Below, one piece after another: positions 25,929 through 34,557 of a stretch of 64,000 bases of DNA; position 1 is the first letter of the stretch, and each line of letters starts with the position of its first letter. Below the pieces are notes generated by a model. That model had not been told where the DNA came from. It was given only the letters and a program-made list of their open reading frames with translations, and searched no databases. Both the position numbers and the translations under genes were made by a program. Source of the DNA: Kordiimonadales bacterium IMCC3096 (lineage in GTDB: Bacteria; Pseudomonadota; Alphaproteobacteria; Minwuiales; Minwuiaceae); contig CP018227.1 in assembly GCA_016865035.1 (NCBI GenBank), positions 2,881,501 to 2,945,500 on the forward strand, read 5' to 3'.

Positions 25929-26528
25929 GTGCACAAGGCGACTCACAAGACAGCTTTTCGCAGCCCCCGTTGCCAGGCGCTGAGTGACTACTGGTGGAAC
26001 CTGCGTGCGGAGACTCCTGACGGCGTCCCGACCAGGGCAATGATCGATCCCGGGCAGATCAAGCCCCTGTTGCCCTATCTGCTGATCCATGATCTGGCGA
26101 CACTAGGCAAATCCATTCTGCGTCTGGTCGGTACTGCAATCGCGGAGCGGTTCGGGCTGGATCCTACGGGGCGCGATTACCTGGATTTCGTCAGCCCCGA
26201 GCGCAAGGCGGACGCCTACCATCACCTCCATTGCACCGCGAACCATCCCTGCGGCATGCGTGTCATCAACCGGGCGCACTATCTGTCCGGCAAGCGGACA
26301 GTGGCTGAAGCCGTGGGCTTTCCGCTGCGCCATCACAACAGCGGGGCCCCCTTGATGCTGTTCCTCGACGATCTGGTCGAGGCGCCGCAATACGACCTGA
26401 ATCCGCGGGAACGCCCGGTCGAACTGTTCCATGTCCCGGAGCGGGATTATCTGGACGTGGGCTTTGGAGTTCCGAATCCCCGCGAACAGGCCGATGATGC
26501 GAACCCGATCACCCGAAACGAGTCCTGA
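25929..26528 (+). CDS. PAS-domain protein (alphaproteobacterial PAS_5-like)
   Basis: This ~199-residue stand-alone PAS-like protein has the family pattern QALSDYWWNLRAETPDGVPTRAMIDPGQIKPLLPYLLIHDL, then ILRLVGTAIAERFGLDPTGRDYLDFV. There is no kinase, cyclase or HTH output domain. Relatives are abundant in Rhodospirillales and their role is unknown. The GTG at 25929 is preferred because AAGGA lies five bases upstream; a GTG at 25908 would lengthen the protein by seven residues. rmuC follows after 3 bp. Confidence 0.75.
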   Translation: MHKATHKTAFRSPRCQALSDYWWNLRAETPDGVPTRAMIDPGQIKPLLPYLLIHDLATLGKSILRLVGTAIAERFGLDPTGRDYLDFVSPERKADAYHHLHCTANHPCGMRVINRAHYLSGKRTVAEAVGFPLRHHNSGAPLMLFLDDLVEAPQYDLNPRERPVELFHVPERDYLDVGFGVPNPREQADDANPITRNES

Positions 26529-26531
26529 TCC

Positions 26532-27992
26532 ATGGAACCAGCCCTGTTGGTTGCGGTTGCCCTGGGCGGCGCGGTTCTTGTCGCCGTCGCAGCCTTCATT
26601 GCGATCCGCCGCAGCACCGGCCAGCAGGACCCGGACGCGGCCATCGTTGCCGCGCGGGACCAGGCGGAAGCTGCCTTGCAGCAGGCCCGGTCCGAGAATG
26701 CGGAGAAGGACCGGCGCATTGCCACGCTGGAGGCGGACAGCGCCAATGCCGCGAAACGCCTCGCCGAACGGGATGAGATGCTGGAGCGGCTGCGCGCGGA
26801 CCTACAGCGCGAGACCGCCGCGCTGGGTGACCTGAAGGTCGAGCATGCAAGCCTGAAGCAGGCGCAGGAGAAGGATCAGGCGCGGGCGGAGGAACGCCTG
26901 AAGGAACTGACCGACGCGCGCGAGCGGATGACGAAGGAGTTCAGGGAACTGGCCGACACGGTGCTGAAGGGCCATGCCACGACCTTCAAGGAACAGAACC
27001 GGGAACAGCTTGACGGGCTGCTGAACCCGCTGCGCCAGAAGATCGTGGAGTTCCAGACCGGCATGACCGATGCCCAGCGGCAGGCGGCGGCAGGGCAGGC
27101 GGCCCTGAAACAGCAGATCGAGTCCCTGCAGAAGCACAGCACGCAGATGACCCAGGAGACCCTGAACCTGACCCGCGCGCTGAAGGGCAAGACCCAGACC
27201 CAGGGGGCCTGGGGCGAGATGATCCTGGCCACGATCCTGGAGAAGTCGGGCCTGCGGGAGGGGGAGGAGTTCTCCACCCAGCAGAGTGAAACCCTCGACA
27301 GCGGAGAGCGGCTGCGTCCCGACGTGGTGGTCAACCTGCCGAACGAGCACAAGATCATCATCGATTCCAAGGTCTCGCTGGTGGCGTTCGAGGCCTATGT
27401 CAATGCGGAGACGGAGGCGGAGCAGGCGGCGGCGCTGAAACGCCATGTCGAATCCCTGCGCCAGCATATCCGCGGCCTGTCATCGAAGGACTATTCCCGG
27501 ATCACCGGGGCGACCACCGACTACGTGATAATGTTCGTGCCCATTGAAGGGGCCTTTGCCGCCGCGCTGCAGGAAAGCCCGGACCTGACCGGATTCGCCA
27601 TCGGCCTGAACATCACCATGGCGACGCCGACCACGCTGATCACCCTGCTGCGCACCGTCGGCAGCCTGTGGCAGGTGGAGCGCCAGCAGAAGAACGCGGA
27701 AGACATCGCCAACCGCGCCGGCCTGCTCTACGACAAGTTCGCGGGCTTCGTTGACGACGTGACCGACATCGGCCGCCACCTGGACCGTGCCGCCAAGTCC
27801 CAGCAGGCGGCGGTCAGCAAGCTGGTCGAAGGCAATGGCAACCTGATCACCCAGGCCACCCAGCTCAAGACCCTCGGCGCCAAGGCGAAGAAGGAATTGC
27901 CGCAGGCGATGGTGGAGGCGGCGGGCGCGACAGCGATAGAGGGGCCGGACGGGAAAGCGGCCGGGCCAGATGCGACTGGCGATCAGGCGTGA
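26532..27992 (+). CDS. rmuC: RmuC-family DNA recombination limiting protein
   Basis: This 486-residue protein has an N-terminal membrane anchor (residues about 4-24), a long coiled coil to about residue 160, and the RmuC nuclease-like domain with GAWGEMILATILEKSGLREG, RPDVVVNLPNEHKIIIDSKVSLVAFEAY and DYVIMFVPIEGAFAAAL. RmuC limits inversion at short repeats and is a predicted PD-(D/E)XK-type nuclease. The gene's TGA overlaps the GTG of the next gene. Confidence 0.92.
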   Translation: MEPALLVAVALGGAVLVAVAAFIAIRRSTGQQDPDAAIVAARDQAEAALQQARSENAEKDRRIATLEADSANAAKRLAERDEMLERLRADLQRETAALGDLKVEHASLKQAQEKDQARAEERLKELTDARERMTKEFRELADTVLKGHATTFKEQNREQLDGLLNPLRQKIVEFQTGMTDAQRQAAAGQAALKQQIESLQKHSTQMTQETLNLTRALKGKTQTQGAWGEMILATILEKSGLREGEEFSTQQSETLDSGERLRPDVVVNLPNEHKIIIDSKVSLVAFEAYVNAETEAEQAAALKRHVESLRQHIRGLSSKDYSRITGATTDYVIMFVPIEGAFAAALQESPDLTGFAIGLNITMATPTTLITLLRTVGSLWQVERQQKNAEDIANRAGLLYDKFAGFVDDVTDIGRHLDRAAKSQQAAVSKLVEGNGNLITQATQLKTLGAKAKKELPQAMVEAAGATAIEGPDGKAAGPDATGDQA

Positions 27993-29065
27993 CCGTCCCG
28001 ACGGTGATGAGCGGCATGGTGCTGACCGGCCATGGCGGGCCGGAGCGGCTGGAATGGCGCGATGACCTGCCCGTGCCGGCACCGGGCGAGGGGGAAGTGC
28101 TGGTGCAGGTGGGCGCATCCTCCGTCAACAATACCGACATCAACCTGCGCGTTGGCTGGTACTCGAAGAGCGTCCGGGGGGACACGGCGGCGGGCACCGC
28201 CGATGGCTTCGGGGCAGACGTGGATGCAGATGGCGGCTGGTCGGGCGAGGCACTGGTCTTTCCGCACATCCAGGGCGCCGACTGCTGCGGGCGGATCGTT
28301 GCTGCGGGACCCGGGGTGGACGCGGGACGTATCGGTCAGCGGGTATTGGTGCGGGCGCTGCAGTCACCCCCGTCGCCGGATGCACAGGTGGCGGTCACGA
28401 CGCTCGGCACGGACTATGACGGAGCCTTCGCGGAATACACCAAGGTCCGCTCAAGTGACGCGATCCTGATCAATTCGCCTCTCTCCGACACCGACCTGGC
28501 TTCCTTCCCCTGCGCCTTCTCCACTGCGGAGGGGATGATCCAGCGGGTGAGCCTCGGGGCGGAACGGGTGCTGATCACCGGCGCGTCGGGCGGTGTCGGA
28601 TCGGCGGCGGTACAGCTCGCCAAACGGCGTGGGGCGCATGTCACGGCGCTGACCAGTGCGGCCAAGGCCGATGACCTGCGGGGGCTGGGGGCCGACGAGA
28701 CCCTGGACCGGGATGCCGACCTGCCCGAAGGCGCATTCGATGTGGTGATCGACCTGGTCGGCGGTCCACGCTGGCCGGAACTGCTGGAGACCCTGCGCAG
28801 CGGCGGGCGGTATGTCACCGCGGGCGCCATCGCCGGACCCATCGTCGAACTGGACCTGCGCACCCTCTACCTGCGCGACCTGACCCTTTTCGGCTGTACC
28901 CATCAACCTGACAGTGTCTTCACCGACCTGGTCCGCTACATCGAAGCCGGGGAGGTCAGCCCCCTGGTCGCCGCGACCTATCCCTTGCGCGAACTGCACG
29001 CCGCGCAGGAAGCCTTCCTGGGCAAGTCCCACATCGGCAAGATCGCGATCCGGGTCGGCGGCTGA
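27989..29065 (+). CDS. Zinc-type alcohol dehydrogenase-like oxidoreductase
   Basis: This 358-residue medium-chain dehydrogenase has a GroES-like domain (PGEGEVLVQVGASSVNNTDINLRVGWYSK, QGADCCGRIVAAGPGVD) and a Rossmann domain with ITGASGGVGSAAVQLAKRRG. The NN-TD catalytic region and an insertion after GWYSK resemble the quinone reductase/crotonyl-CoA reductase side of the superfamily rather than classical zinc alcohol dehydrogenases. Substrate unknown. The GTG start overlaps the rmuC stop as GTGA, so translation may be coupled. Confidence 0.85.
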   Translation: MTVPTVMSGMVLTGHGGPERLEWRDDLPVPAPGEGEVLVQVGASSVNNTDINLRVGWYSKSVRGDTAAGTADGFGADVDADGGWSGEALVFPHIQGADCCGRIVAAGPGVDAGRIGQRVLVRALQSPPSPDAQVAVTTLGTDYDGAFAEYTKVRSSDAILINSPLSDTDLASFPCAFSTAEGMIQRVSLGAERVLITGASGGVGSAAVQLAKRRGAHVTALTSAAKADDLRGLGADETLDRDADLPEGAFDVVIDLVGGPRWPELLETLRSGGRYVTAGAIAGPIVELDLRTLYLRDLTLFGCTHQPDSVFTDLVRYIEAGEVSPLVAATYPLRELHAAQEAFLGKSHIGKIAIRVGG

Positions 29066-29088
29066 TCCTTCCGAACACCAAGAAAAAG

Positions 29089-29116
29089 GGGCCGGTACCT
29101 TGTGGGGTACCGGCCC
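29089..29116 (-). terminator. Rho-independent terminator of the flgFGAH operon
   Basis: A perfect 11-bp stem (29089-29099 with 29106-29116) and a 6-base loop are followed on the minus strand by TTTTT. It lies about 90 bp past the flgH stop. On the plus strand no T tract follows, so it is mainly a terminator for flgH. Confidence 0.85.
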
Positions 29117-29203
29117 TAGTTCCCTGTCTTCAGATCCTTTGGGGGATGGTCTGGACGGAGGGATTGGTGTGTTTCTGTGTGTCCTTGTGGTCTGCGATCC
29201 CGG

Positions 29204-29953
29204 TCAGAAAGGCAGGATCACGTCGAGCAGCTGCTGGCCGTAGCGGGGCTGCTGCACGTCGGTGAGCTGGCCGCGGCCGCCGTAGGCGATGCGCGCTTCG
29301 GCGATCTGGCTGTGGCTGACCGTGTTGGTGGCGGTGATGTCCTGCGGGCGGACGACGCCGGAGATCAGCAGTTCGCGCACCTCGAAGTTCACCCGGACTT
29401 CCTGGCGACCGGCGATGACCAGGTTGCCGTTGGGCAGGCGGTCCACGATCAGGGCCGCGACCTCCAGGTTCACGGTCTCGTCACGGTCGACGGTGCCGGT
29501 GCCGGTGTGGTTGCTGGTATTGCCGACGCTGACGAGGCTGGTCGGGTCAACCGCGTCCGGCAGGAAGTTGGCGAAGTTGCTCTGGAAACCGAGCAGCGAG
29601 GTGGCATCGGTATCCTCCGAGGCGGCGCGGGCGCGGGAGGTCGAGTTGTTGAGCTGCGCCTGATCGTTGATCTGCACCTGCACCGTCAGGATGTCGCCGA
29701 TCTGGGAGGCGCGCTGGTCCTTGAAGAAGGCGCGGGCACCGGGACGCCAGAGCGAGTTGGCCTGGCGGATCGTCGGCTCCGGGCGCGGCATCGGCAGGCT
29801 GACGGTGCGATAGCTGCTCTCCGACCGCGGGTCCTTGATCTCGGTGAGGTCCGGTGCCTTGCCGATGTTCTCGATGCGGTCGACGGCGGAGCAGGCCGTG
29901 AGGGCGGCTGCGGCGGCGAGGATGGCCAGACTGCGGATCAGGGAGCTTCTCAT
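29204..29953 (-). CDS. flgH: Flagellar L-ring lipoprotein FlgH
   Basis: FlgH forms the outer-membrane L ring around the flagellar rod. The 249-residue precursor has a lipoprotein signal with lipobox LTAC (Cys21). The core motif NSLWRPGARAFFKDQRASQIGDILTVQV and the C-terminal VSHSQIAEARIAYGGRGQLTDVQQPRYGQQ are typical of the family. It is the last gene of the flgF-flgG-flgA-flgH run and is followed by a strong terminator. Confidence 0.96.
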   Translation of the reverse strand: MRSSLIRSLAILAAAAALTACSAVDRIENIGKAPDLTEIKDPRSESSYRTVSLPMPRPEPTIRQANSLWRPGARAFFKDQRASQIGDILTVQVQINDQAQLNNSTSRARAASEDTDATSLLGFQSNFANFLPDAVDPTSLVSVGNTSNHTGTGTVDRDETVNLEVAALIVDRLPNGNLVIAGRQEVRVNFEVRELLISGVVRPQDITATNTVSHSQIAEARIAYGGRGQLTDVQQPRYGQQLLDVILPF

Positions 29954-30024
29954 GACATTTTGTCCTTCAGGGAGCGGAGGTTTCCGCGGCAGTTTCTGCC
30001 GGGTGGGGAGCTTCAGGTTCGGGT

Positions 30025-31005
30025 TCAGCGGGTAAGCTGCGACAGGCGGGTGCTGGCCGGGATCACGTTGACCTGGCCCGGGGCGGCCACGCGGGCCTCG
30101 ATGGTCAGTCGGCTGCGGTCGTTCATGACGCGGATGACGTCGTTGCGGCCGCCATTCTCCATCGCGCGGCCCGATGCGGTCAGCAGCAGCCCGCCATGGC
30201 GGTAGACCATGGTGACCGCCGCGCCCTTCGAGACCATCACCGGGGTCTGCAGGTCGGAGACGCGGATCAGGCGGTTGGCGGCGATGTGGCGCTTTGGGCT
30301 CATGCCCACCAGTTCGTTGACATTGACCACGGTCTGGCGGCGGACATGGTCCTGGCGCACCCGCTGCCAGCTGATGTCGTCGTGAGAGATCTCGTCGCCC
30401 GGACGCACCGGGTGGGTCAGCACCGGCACTTCGGTCATGACCCAGGCGCGGCCATGCAGGCGTTCGCGCTTTGCCAACGGGTCTCCGGCGGGGGAGGAGA
30501 CAATGGCAGTGAAACGGCCGGTGCGCGGTGCATAGTCCAGGCTGATGACCTCGACGGTCGGCAGCTTGTCGGTGGCGACATGCAGGGTGGACCGGTGTCC
30601 GGCCAGCTCGATCTGCAGATCCTCGCCGTTGGTCTGGGTGCTCAGGGCCAGTTCGACCTCGGCCATGATGTCGGCCATCGGCACGATGTGGCTGGCGCGG
30701 GTCACGGTGATGCGGTGCATCCCGGCGGGGGGCATCCAGTGCACGCCGCGGCTGGCGGCGATGCGGGCGATTGCGATGGGGTTCAGGGCCAGACGCTCGC
30801 CGGGTGCCGGGGCATGGGCAACCACCAGGTCGCCAGCCTGCTCCGCGCCATCCAGCAGATCGGTCAGCGTGATCACCGGGCGGTCGATGATGATGCCCTG
30901 CTTCAGGGTCGCCATCATCGGCTCCGCGGCGAGGGCGGCGGTGGACAGCGCCATGCCGGCCACGAAGGCTCCGGCGGCGATCAGTCTTGCAAGCACGCGG
31001 TTCAT
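30025..31005 (-). CDS. flgA: Flagellar P-ring assembly chaperone FlgA
   Basis: This exported protein helps FlgI assemble the periplasmic P ring. It has a Sec signal peptide (ending ALAAEP) and, in the C-terminal half, the SAF domain (VLTHPVRPGDEISHDDISWQRV, AANRLIRVSDLQTPVMVSKGAAVTMVYRHGGLLLTASGRAMENG). The ATG at 31005 is used because GAGGTG lies eight bases upstream; a GTG at 31014 would overlap the flgG stop. At 326 residues it is on the long side, as in other alphaproteobacteria. No flgI gene is in the window. Confidence 0.92.
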   Translation of the reverse strand: MNRVLARLIAAGAFVAGMALSTAALAAEPMMATLKQGIIIDRPVITLTDLLDGAEQAGDLVVAHAPAPGERLALNPIAIARIAASRGVHWMPPAGMHRITVTRASHIVPMADIMAEVELALSTQTNGEDLQIELAGHRSTLHVATDKLPTVEVISLDYAPRTGRFTAIVSSPAGDPLAKRERLHGRAWVMTEVPVLTHPVRPGDEISHDDISWQRVRQDHVRRQTVVNVNELVGMSPKRHIAANRLIRVSDLQTPVMVSKGAAVTMVYRHGGLLLTASGRAMENGGRNDVIRVMNDRSRLTIEARVAAPGQVNVIPASTRLSQLTR

Positions 31006-31010
31006 GGCGA

Positions 31011-31796
31011 TCACCTCAGGGTGTTGATTGCGGCCATCATCTCGTCGGATGCGGTGATGACCTTGGAGTTCATTTCATAGGCACGCTGCGCGGTGATCAG
31101 ATCCGTGATCTCCTGCACCGGGTTCACGTTGGAGGTTTCCAGGAACCCCTGCTGGATCGACCCGAAACCGGCCTGACCGGGAATGCCGGTCGTCGCGGCG
31201 CCGGATGCCGGGCTTTCCAGGAACAGGTTGTCACCCACCGCCTCCAGGCCGGCGTCGTTGAAGAAGGTCACCAGTTCGAACTGGCCCAGGTTCTGGAACG
31301 CGGTCTGCCCGGCAATCTTTGCCAGCACCTCGCCGTTCGCGTTGATCGACAGGTCCTGTGCGTTGTTCGGCACGGTGATGCCGGGTGCCACCACGAAGCC
31401 GTCCTGGGTCACCAGCTGGCCATCGGCGCCGACCGAGAAGTTGCCGGAGCGGGTGTAGGCGTCTTCCCCCGTCGGCAGGGTCACGCGGAAGAAGCCGCGA
31501 CCGTTGATGGCCAGATCCAGCGGGTTGTCGGTGATGGCGATGTCACCCTGTTCGGTGATGCGATAGACGGAGCCCGCCTTGACGCCGACACCGATCTGCA
31601 CGCCGGAGGGAACGATGGTCCCGGCGTCGGAGGAGCTGGAGCCGACGCGGCGGACGTTCTGGTACAGCAGATCCTGGAACGCGGCCCGCTGACGCTTGAA
31701 CCCCGTGGTGTTCATGTTGGCGATGTTGTTCGAGATGACTTCGACATTCAGCTGCTGCGCCAGCATGCCGGTGGAAGCGATGGAAAGACTACGCAT
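31011..31796 (-). CDS. flgG: Flagellar distal rod protein FlgG
   Basis: FlgG builds the distal rod that passes through the P and L rings. The 261 residues and sequence are typical: N-terminal MRSLSIASTGMLAQQLNVEVISNNIANMNTTGFKRQRA, the central GRGFFRVTLPTGEDAYTRSGNF and a C-terminal heptad region SNVNPVQEITDLITAQRAYEMNSKVI. It lies 24 bp after flgF on the same strand. Confidence 0.97.
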   Translation of the reverse strand: MRSLSIASTGMLAQQLNVEVISNNIANMNTTGFKRQRAAFQDLLYQNVRRVGSSSSDAGTIVPSGVQIGVGVKAGSVYRITEQGDIAITDNPLDLAINGRGFFRVTLPTGEDAYTRSGNFSVGADGQLVTQDGFVVAPGITVPNNAQDLSINANGEVLAKIAGQTAFQNLGQFELVTFFNDAGLEAVGDNLFLESPASGAATTGIPGQAGFGSIQQGFLETSNVNPVQEITDLITAQRAYEMNSKVITASDEMMAAINTLR

Positions 31797-31820
31797 GGCT
31801 CAATACTCCTCGGGGACTGC

Positions 31821-32546
31821 TCAGGTGACCTGGCCAAGACGGCCGATGGCGTCCCGCTGAATGTCGTGGTCGGACTTCACCATCTGCTGCATGGCCTCGT
31901 AGGCCCGCTGCACGGCGATCATCCGGGTCATTTCGGTGATGGAATTGACGTTGCTGGACTCCAGCATGCCCTGCAGGATCTGCGGGTCCTCGATCTCGAA
32001 CGGGGCCTGATCGGTCTCGTAGAGGCCGCCTTCGGCCTTCTCTAGGTCCTGCTCGTTGTCGAAGCCGACAAGCTGCAGGCGGAAGGTCTCGCCGTCGGCG
32101 GCGGTGATCGTGCCGTCGCGGGCGATATCGACGGCGACGGTCGGGTCGGCGAACTCGATCTCCTTGCCCTCGATGTCCAGCAGGGGGGCGCCGTCCATGG
32201 TCACCAGCCGCCCCTGGTCATCCAGGCGCAGGTGACCGTTGCGGGTATATTTCTCGCCGTCCTGGGTCTGCACGACCAGGTATCCCTTGCCGGACACGGC
32301 CACATCCAGCGGGTTGGAGGTGGACTGCAGCGGTCCGTCGGACACGTCCATGGCGACGCCGTAATCCTGCACGTAGGAGATGCTGTCGCCTTCCTTGGTG
32401 TCCACCAGGAACTCGCGGAACATGACCTGCTCGGCCCGGAAGCCGACGGTGTTCATGTTGGCGATGTTGTTGGCGACGATGTCCATCTGGCGGCTGAGAG
32501 CCACCTGACGGGAAAGGCCGACCAGAATTGCGTTTTCGATACCCAT
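31821..32546 (-). CDS. flgF: Flagellar proximal rod protein FlgF
   Basis: This 241-residue rod protein is homologous to FlgG, with MGIENAILVGLSRQVALSRQMDIVANNIANMNTVGF, GKGYLVVQTQDGEKYTRNGH and the C-terminal SNVNSITEMTRMIAVQRAYEAMQQ. It heads the rod/ring operon. A sigma-54-type promoter match lies about 45 bp upstream of the start codon, consistent with class II flagellar control. Confidence 0.96.
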   Translation of the reverse strand: MGIENAILVGLSRQVALSRQMDIVANNIANMNTVGFRAEQVMFREFLVDTKEGDSISYVQDYGVAMDVSDGPLQSTSNPLDVAVSGKGYLVVQTQDGEKYTRNGHLRLDDQGRLVTMDGAPLLDIEGKEIEFADPTVAVDIARDGTITAADGETFRLQLVGFDNEQDLEKAEGGLYETDQAPFEIEDPQILQGMLESSNVNSITEMTRMIAVQRAYEAMQQMVKSDHDIQRDAIGRLGQVT

Positions 32547-32589
32547 GGCGTTTGCCGAAAGCTCCTGAGACGTTGCTGGTCAGGGGCAA

Positions 32590-32605
32590 TGCATCCGGTG
32601 TGCCA
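32590..32605 (-). promoter_or_regulatory. Sigma-54-type promoter for flgFGAH
   Basis: On the minus strand the sequence TGGCACACCGGATGCA has the GG-N10-GC spacing of RpoN promoters and differs from the consensus TGGCACRNNNNTTGCW at one position. Its -12 element lies about 45 bp upstream of the flgF start. RpoN control of rod and ring genes is well known in polar flagellates. Confidence 0.65.
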
Positions 32606-32703
32606 GAATTAAGTTATTGAAATTGTTGAGTTCCATTATTGGCTCGACTGGAGGGCGGCAAGAAGGGGAGGGTTGGTGGGCAAGTCCTGCCGGTTCGTGA
32701 TGT

Positions 32704-32761
32704 GTTAACGGCGATCCCAACACTTTGTTAACCGAGACAGCCTACCTTCACGCCAGTTAAC
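32704..32761. promoter_or_regulatory. Three GTTAAC sites upstream of fliL
   Basis: GTTAAC occurs at 32704-32709, 32727-32732 and 32756-32761, ending 24 bp before the fliL start. TTAAC is the core of the CtrA half-site in alphaproteobacteria, and CtrA often controls flagellar genes. The spacing is not the TTAA-N7-TTAA arrangement of full CtrA sites, so the assignment is tentative. Confidence 0.35.
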
Positions 32762-32784
32762 TGAACCCGCGCGAGGTCCGCATC

Positions 32785-33444
32785 ATGGCTGAAGAGATGG
32801 AAGAAGCTGCTGTCGCCGAAGGCGCAGAAGGGGCTGCCGACGATCAGCCGAAGAAGCGCAGACTGAGCGGCAAGGTGCTTGTGCTGTTCGTGGCGCTGCC
32901 CGTTCTGGTGCTGCTGGGCGGCGGCGGCGCGGCCTTCATGATGCTGGGCGGTGGCTCCAATGGCGAGGCGCAGGCCGCCAGCTCCAGCCATGGTGCCGAG
33001 GAAGACGACGGGCATGGCGGCGGTCATGGTAAGGCTGAGGCCGATGACAGCGGTGGCCACGGCGGTGGCGGACACGGCGGCGGCGGACATGGCGGCGGCG
33101 GGTCGGAAGGCTACGGCAAGGTGACCTACGCCGGCAGTGACCTGATCTTCTATGAGCTGCCCGACATGCTGGTGAACCTGAATACCGACGGGCGCCAGCC
33201 GCGCTATCTGAAGATCCGCGTGGCGCTGGAGTTCGGCGACCGCAGCATCGTGCAGCGTATCGAGAAGGTGATGCCGCGCATCGTCGATCATTTCCAGGTC
33301 TACCTGCGCGAACTGCGCCGGGAAGACCTGCAGGGCTCCGCCGGGGTCTATCGTCTGAAGGAAGAGCTGATGATCCGCGTCAACCAGTCGGTGCGCCCGG
33401 CACGGGTGCGCGACGTCCTGTTCAAGGAAATGCTGATCCAGTGA
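32785..33444 (+). CDS. fliL: Flagellar basal body-associated protein FliL
   Basis: FliL is an inner-membrane protein that surrounds stator units and supports torque. It has one membrane helix (about residues 29-53) and a periplasmic stomatin-like C-terminal domain (LPDMLVNLNTDGRQPRYLKIRVALEF, LKEELMIRVNQSVRPARVRDVLFKEMLIQ). Between them is a long insertion made mostly of histidine and glycine, with three near-tandem GGHGGGG units. This linker is longer and more histidine-rich than usual. The gene opens the fliL–fliM–DUF6468–motE run. Confidence 0.94.
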   Translation: MAEEMEEAAVAEGAEGAADDQPKKRRLSGKVLVLFVALPVLVLLGGGGAAFMMLGGGSNGEAQAASSSHGAEEDDGHGGGHGKAEADDSGGHGGGGHGGGGHGGGGSEGYGKVTYAGSDLIFYELPDMLVNLNTDGRQPRYLKIRVALEFGDRSIVQRIEKVMPRIVDHFQVYLRELRREDLQGSAGVYRLKEELMIRVNQSVRPARVRDVLFKEMLIQ

Positions 33445-33495
33445 TGGATCGGGGCGCGGAAGTTCGTAACCACAAAATGCAGAAAGCGTTTTTGA

Positions 33496-34557
33496 ATGGC
33501 TGAAGAAGACATGGCCGATGCGGTTGAACCCCAGGCAAGTGACAGCGAGTTGATGCTGGGCGATGATCCGGAAAGTTCCTTCGGGGCAAACAACCGGATC
33601 CTGAACCAGGACGAGATCGACAGCCTGCTCGGCTTTGATGCCGATGGCGACGATGACGGCGAGAAGTCCGGCATCAAGGCGATCATCAACTCCGCGCTGG
33701 TCAACTACGAACGCCTGCCGATGCTGGAGGTCGTGTTCGACAGGCTGGTCCGCATGATGACCACCAGCCTGCGCAACTTCACGTCCGACAATGTCGAGGT
33801 GGCGCTGGACAACATCACCTCCGTCAGGTTCGGCGACTATCTGAATTCCATCCCGCTGCCCGCGATCCTGTCGGTGTTTCGCGCGGTTGAATGGGACAAC
33901 TACGGCCTGATCACCGTCGACTCCTCCCTGATCTACTCCATCGTCGATGTGCTGCTGGGCGGTCGCCGCGGCACTGCCGCCATGCGGATCGAGGGGCGGC
34001 CCTATACCACCATCGAACGCAACCTGGTGGAGCGAATGGTGGCGGTGGTGCTGGCTGACATGTCCGCCGCGTTCGAGCCGCTGTCGCCGGTCGCCTTCAA
34101 CTTCGACCGGGTCGAGACCAACCCCCGTTTCGCCACGATCGCCCGTCCTGCCAATGCGGCCATCGTCATCAAGCTGCGGATCGACATGGAAGACCGTGGC
34201 GGGCGGCTGGATGTGCTGCTGCCCTATGCCACGCTGGAGCCCATTCGCGAACTGCTGCTGCAGATGTTCATGGGCGAGAAGTTCGGTCGTGACTCGATCT
34301 GGGAGAACCATCTGGCCACCGAACTCTGGAAGACCGATGTCGACCTGGTGGCGGTACTGGATGAGCAGACCCTGCCGCTGTCGAAGGTCATGCGCATGAA
34401 GGTGGGCGACACGATGATGCTCAATGCCTCGCCGGACAGCGCGATCCGCCTCAACTGCGGTGGCATTCCGATGGCCGCGGGCAACATGGGCCGTCGGGGA
34501 CAGAACATCTCGGTGAAGATTGATCGGGCCTACCGCAAACAGGGAGACGGATCATGA
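33496..34557 (+). CDS. fliM: Flagellar motor switch protein FliM
   Basis: FliM forms the cytoplasmic C ring and binds phospho-CheY to reverse the motor. The 353 residues include RILNQDEIDSLLGFDAD (the EIDSLL motif) near residue 35, the CheC-like middle domain with SLIYSIVDVLLGG, and a C-terminal SpoA domain (LSKVMRMKVGDTMMLNA). Its stop overlaps the start of the DUF6468 gene as ATGA. The FliN partner is not encoded here. Confidence 0.96.
   Translation: MAEEDMADAVEPQASDSELMLGDDPESSFGANNRILNQDEIDSLLGFDADGDDDGEKSGIKAIINSALVNYERLPMLEVVFDRLVRMMTTSLRNFTSDNVEVALDNITSVRFGDYLNSIPLPAILSVFRAVEWDNYGLITVDSSLIYSIVDVLLGGRRGTAAMRIEGRPYTTIERNLVERMVAVVLADMSAAFEPLSPVAFNFDRVETNPRFATIARPANAAIVIKLRIDMEDRGGRLDVLLPYATLEPIRELLLQMFMGEKFGRDSIWENHLATELWKTDVDLVAVLDEQTLPLSKVMRMKVGDTMMLNASPDSAIRLNCGGIPMAAGNMGRRGQNISVKIDRAYRKQGDGS

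Noticed and set aside
33060-33110. Short tandem repeats resembling a repeat array or CRISPR
   Set aside because: They are in-frame GGHGGGG codon repeats inside fliL, with no spacers.
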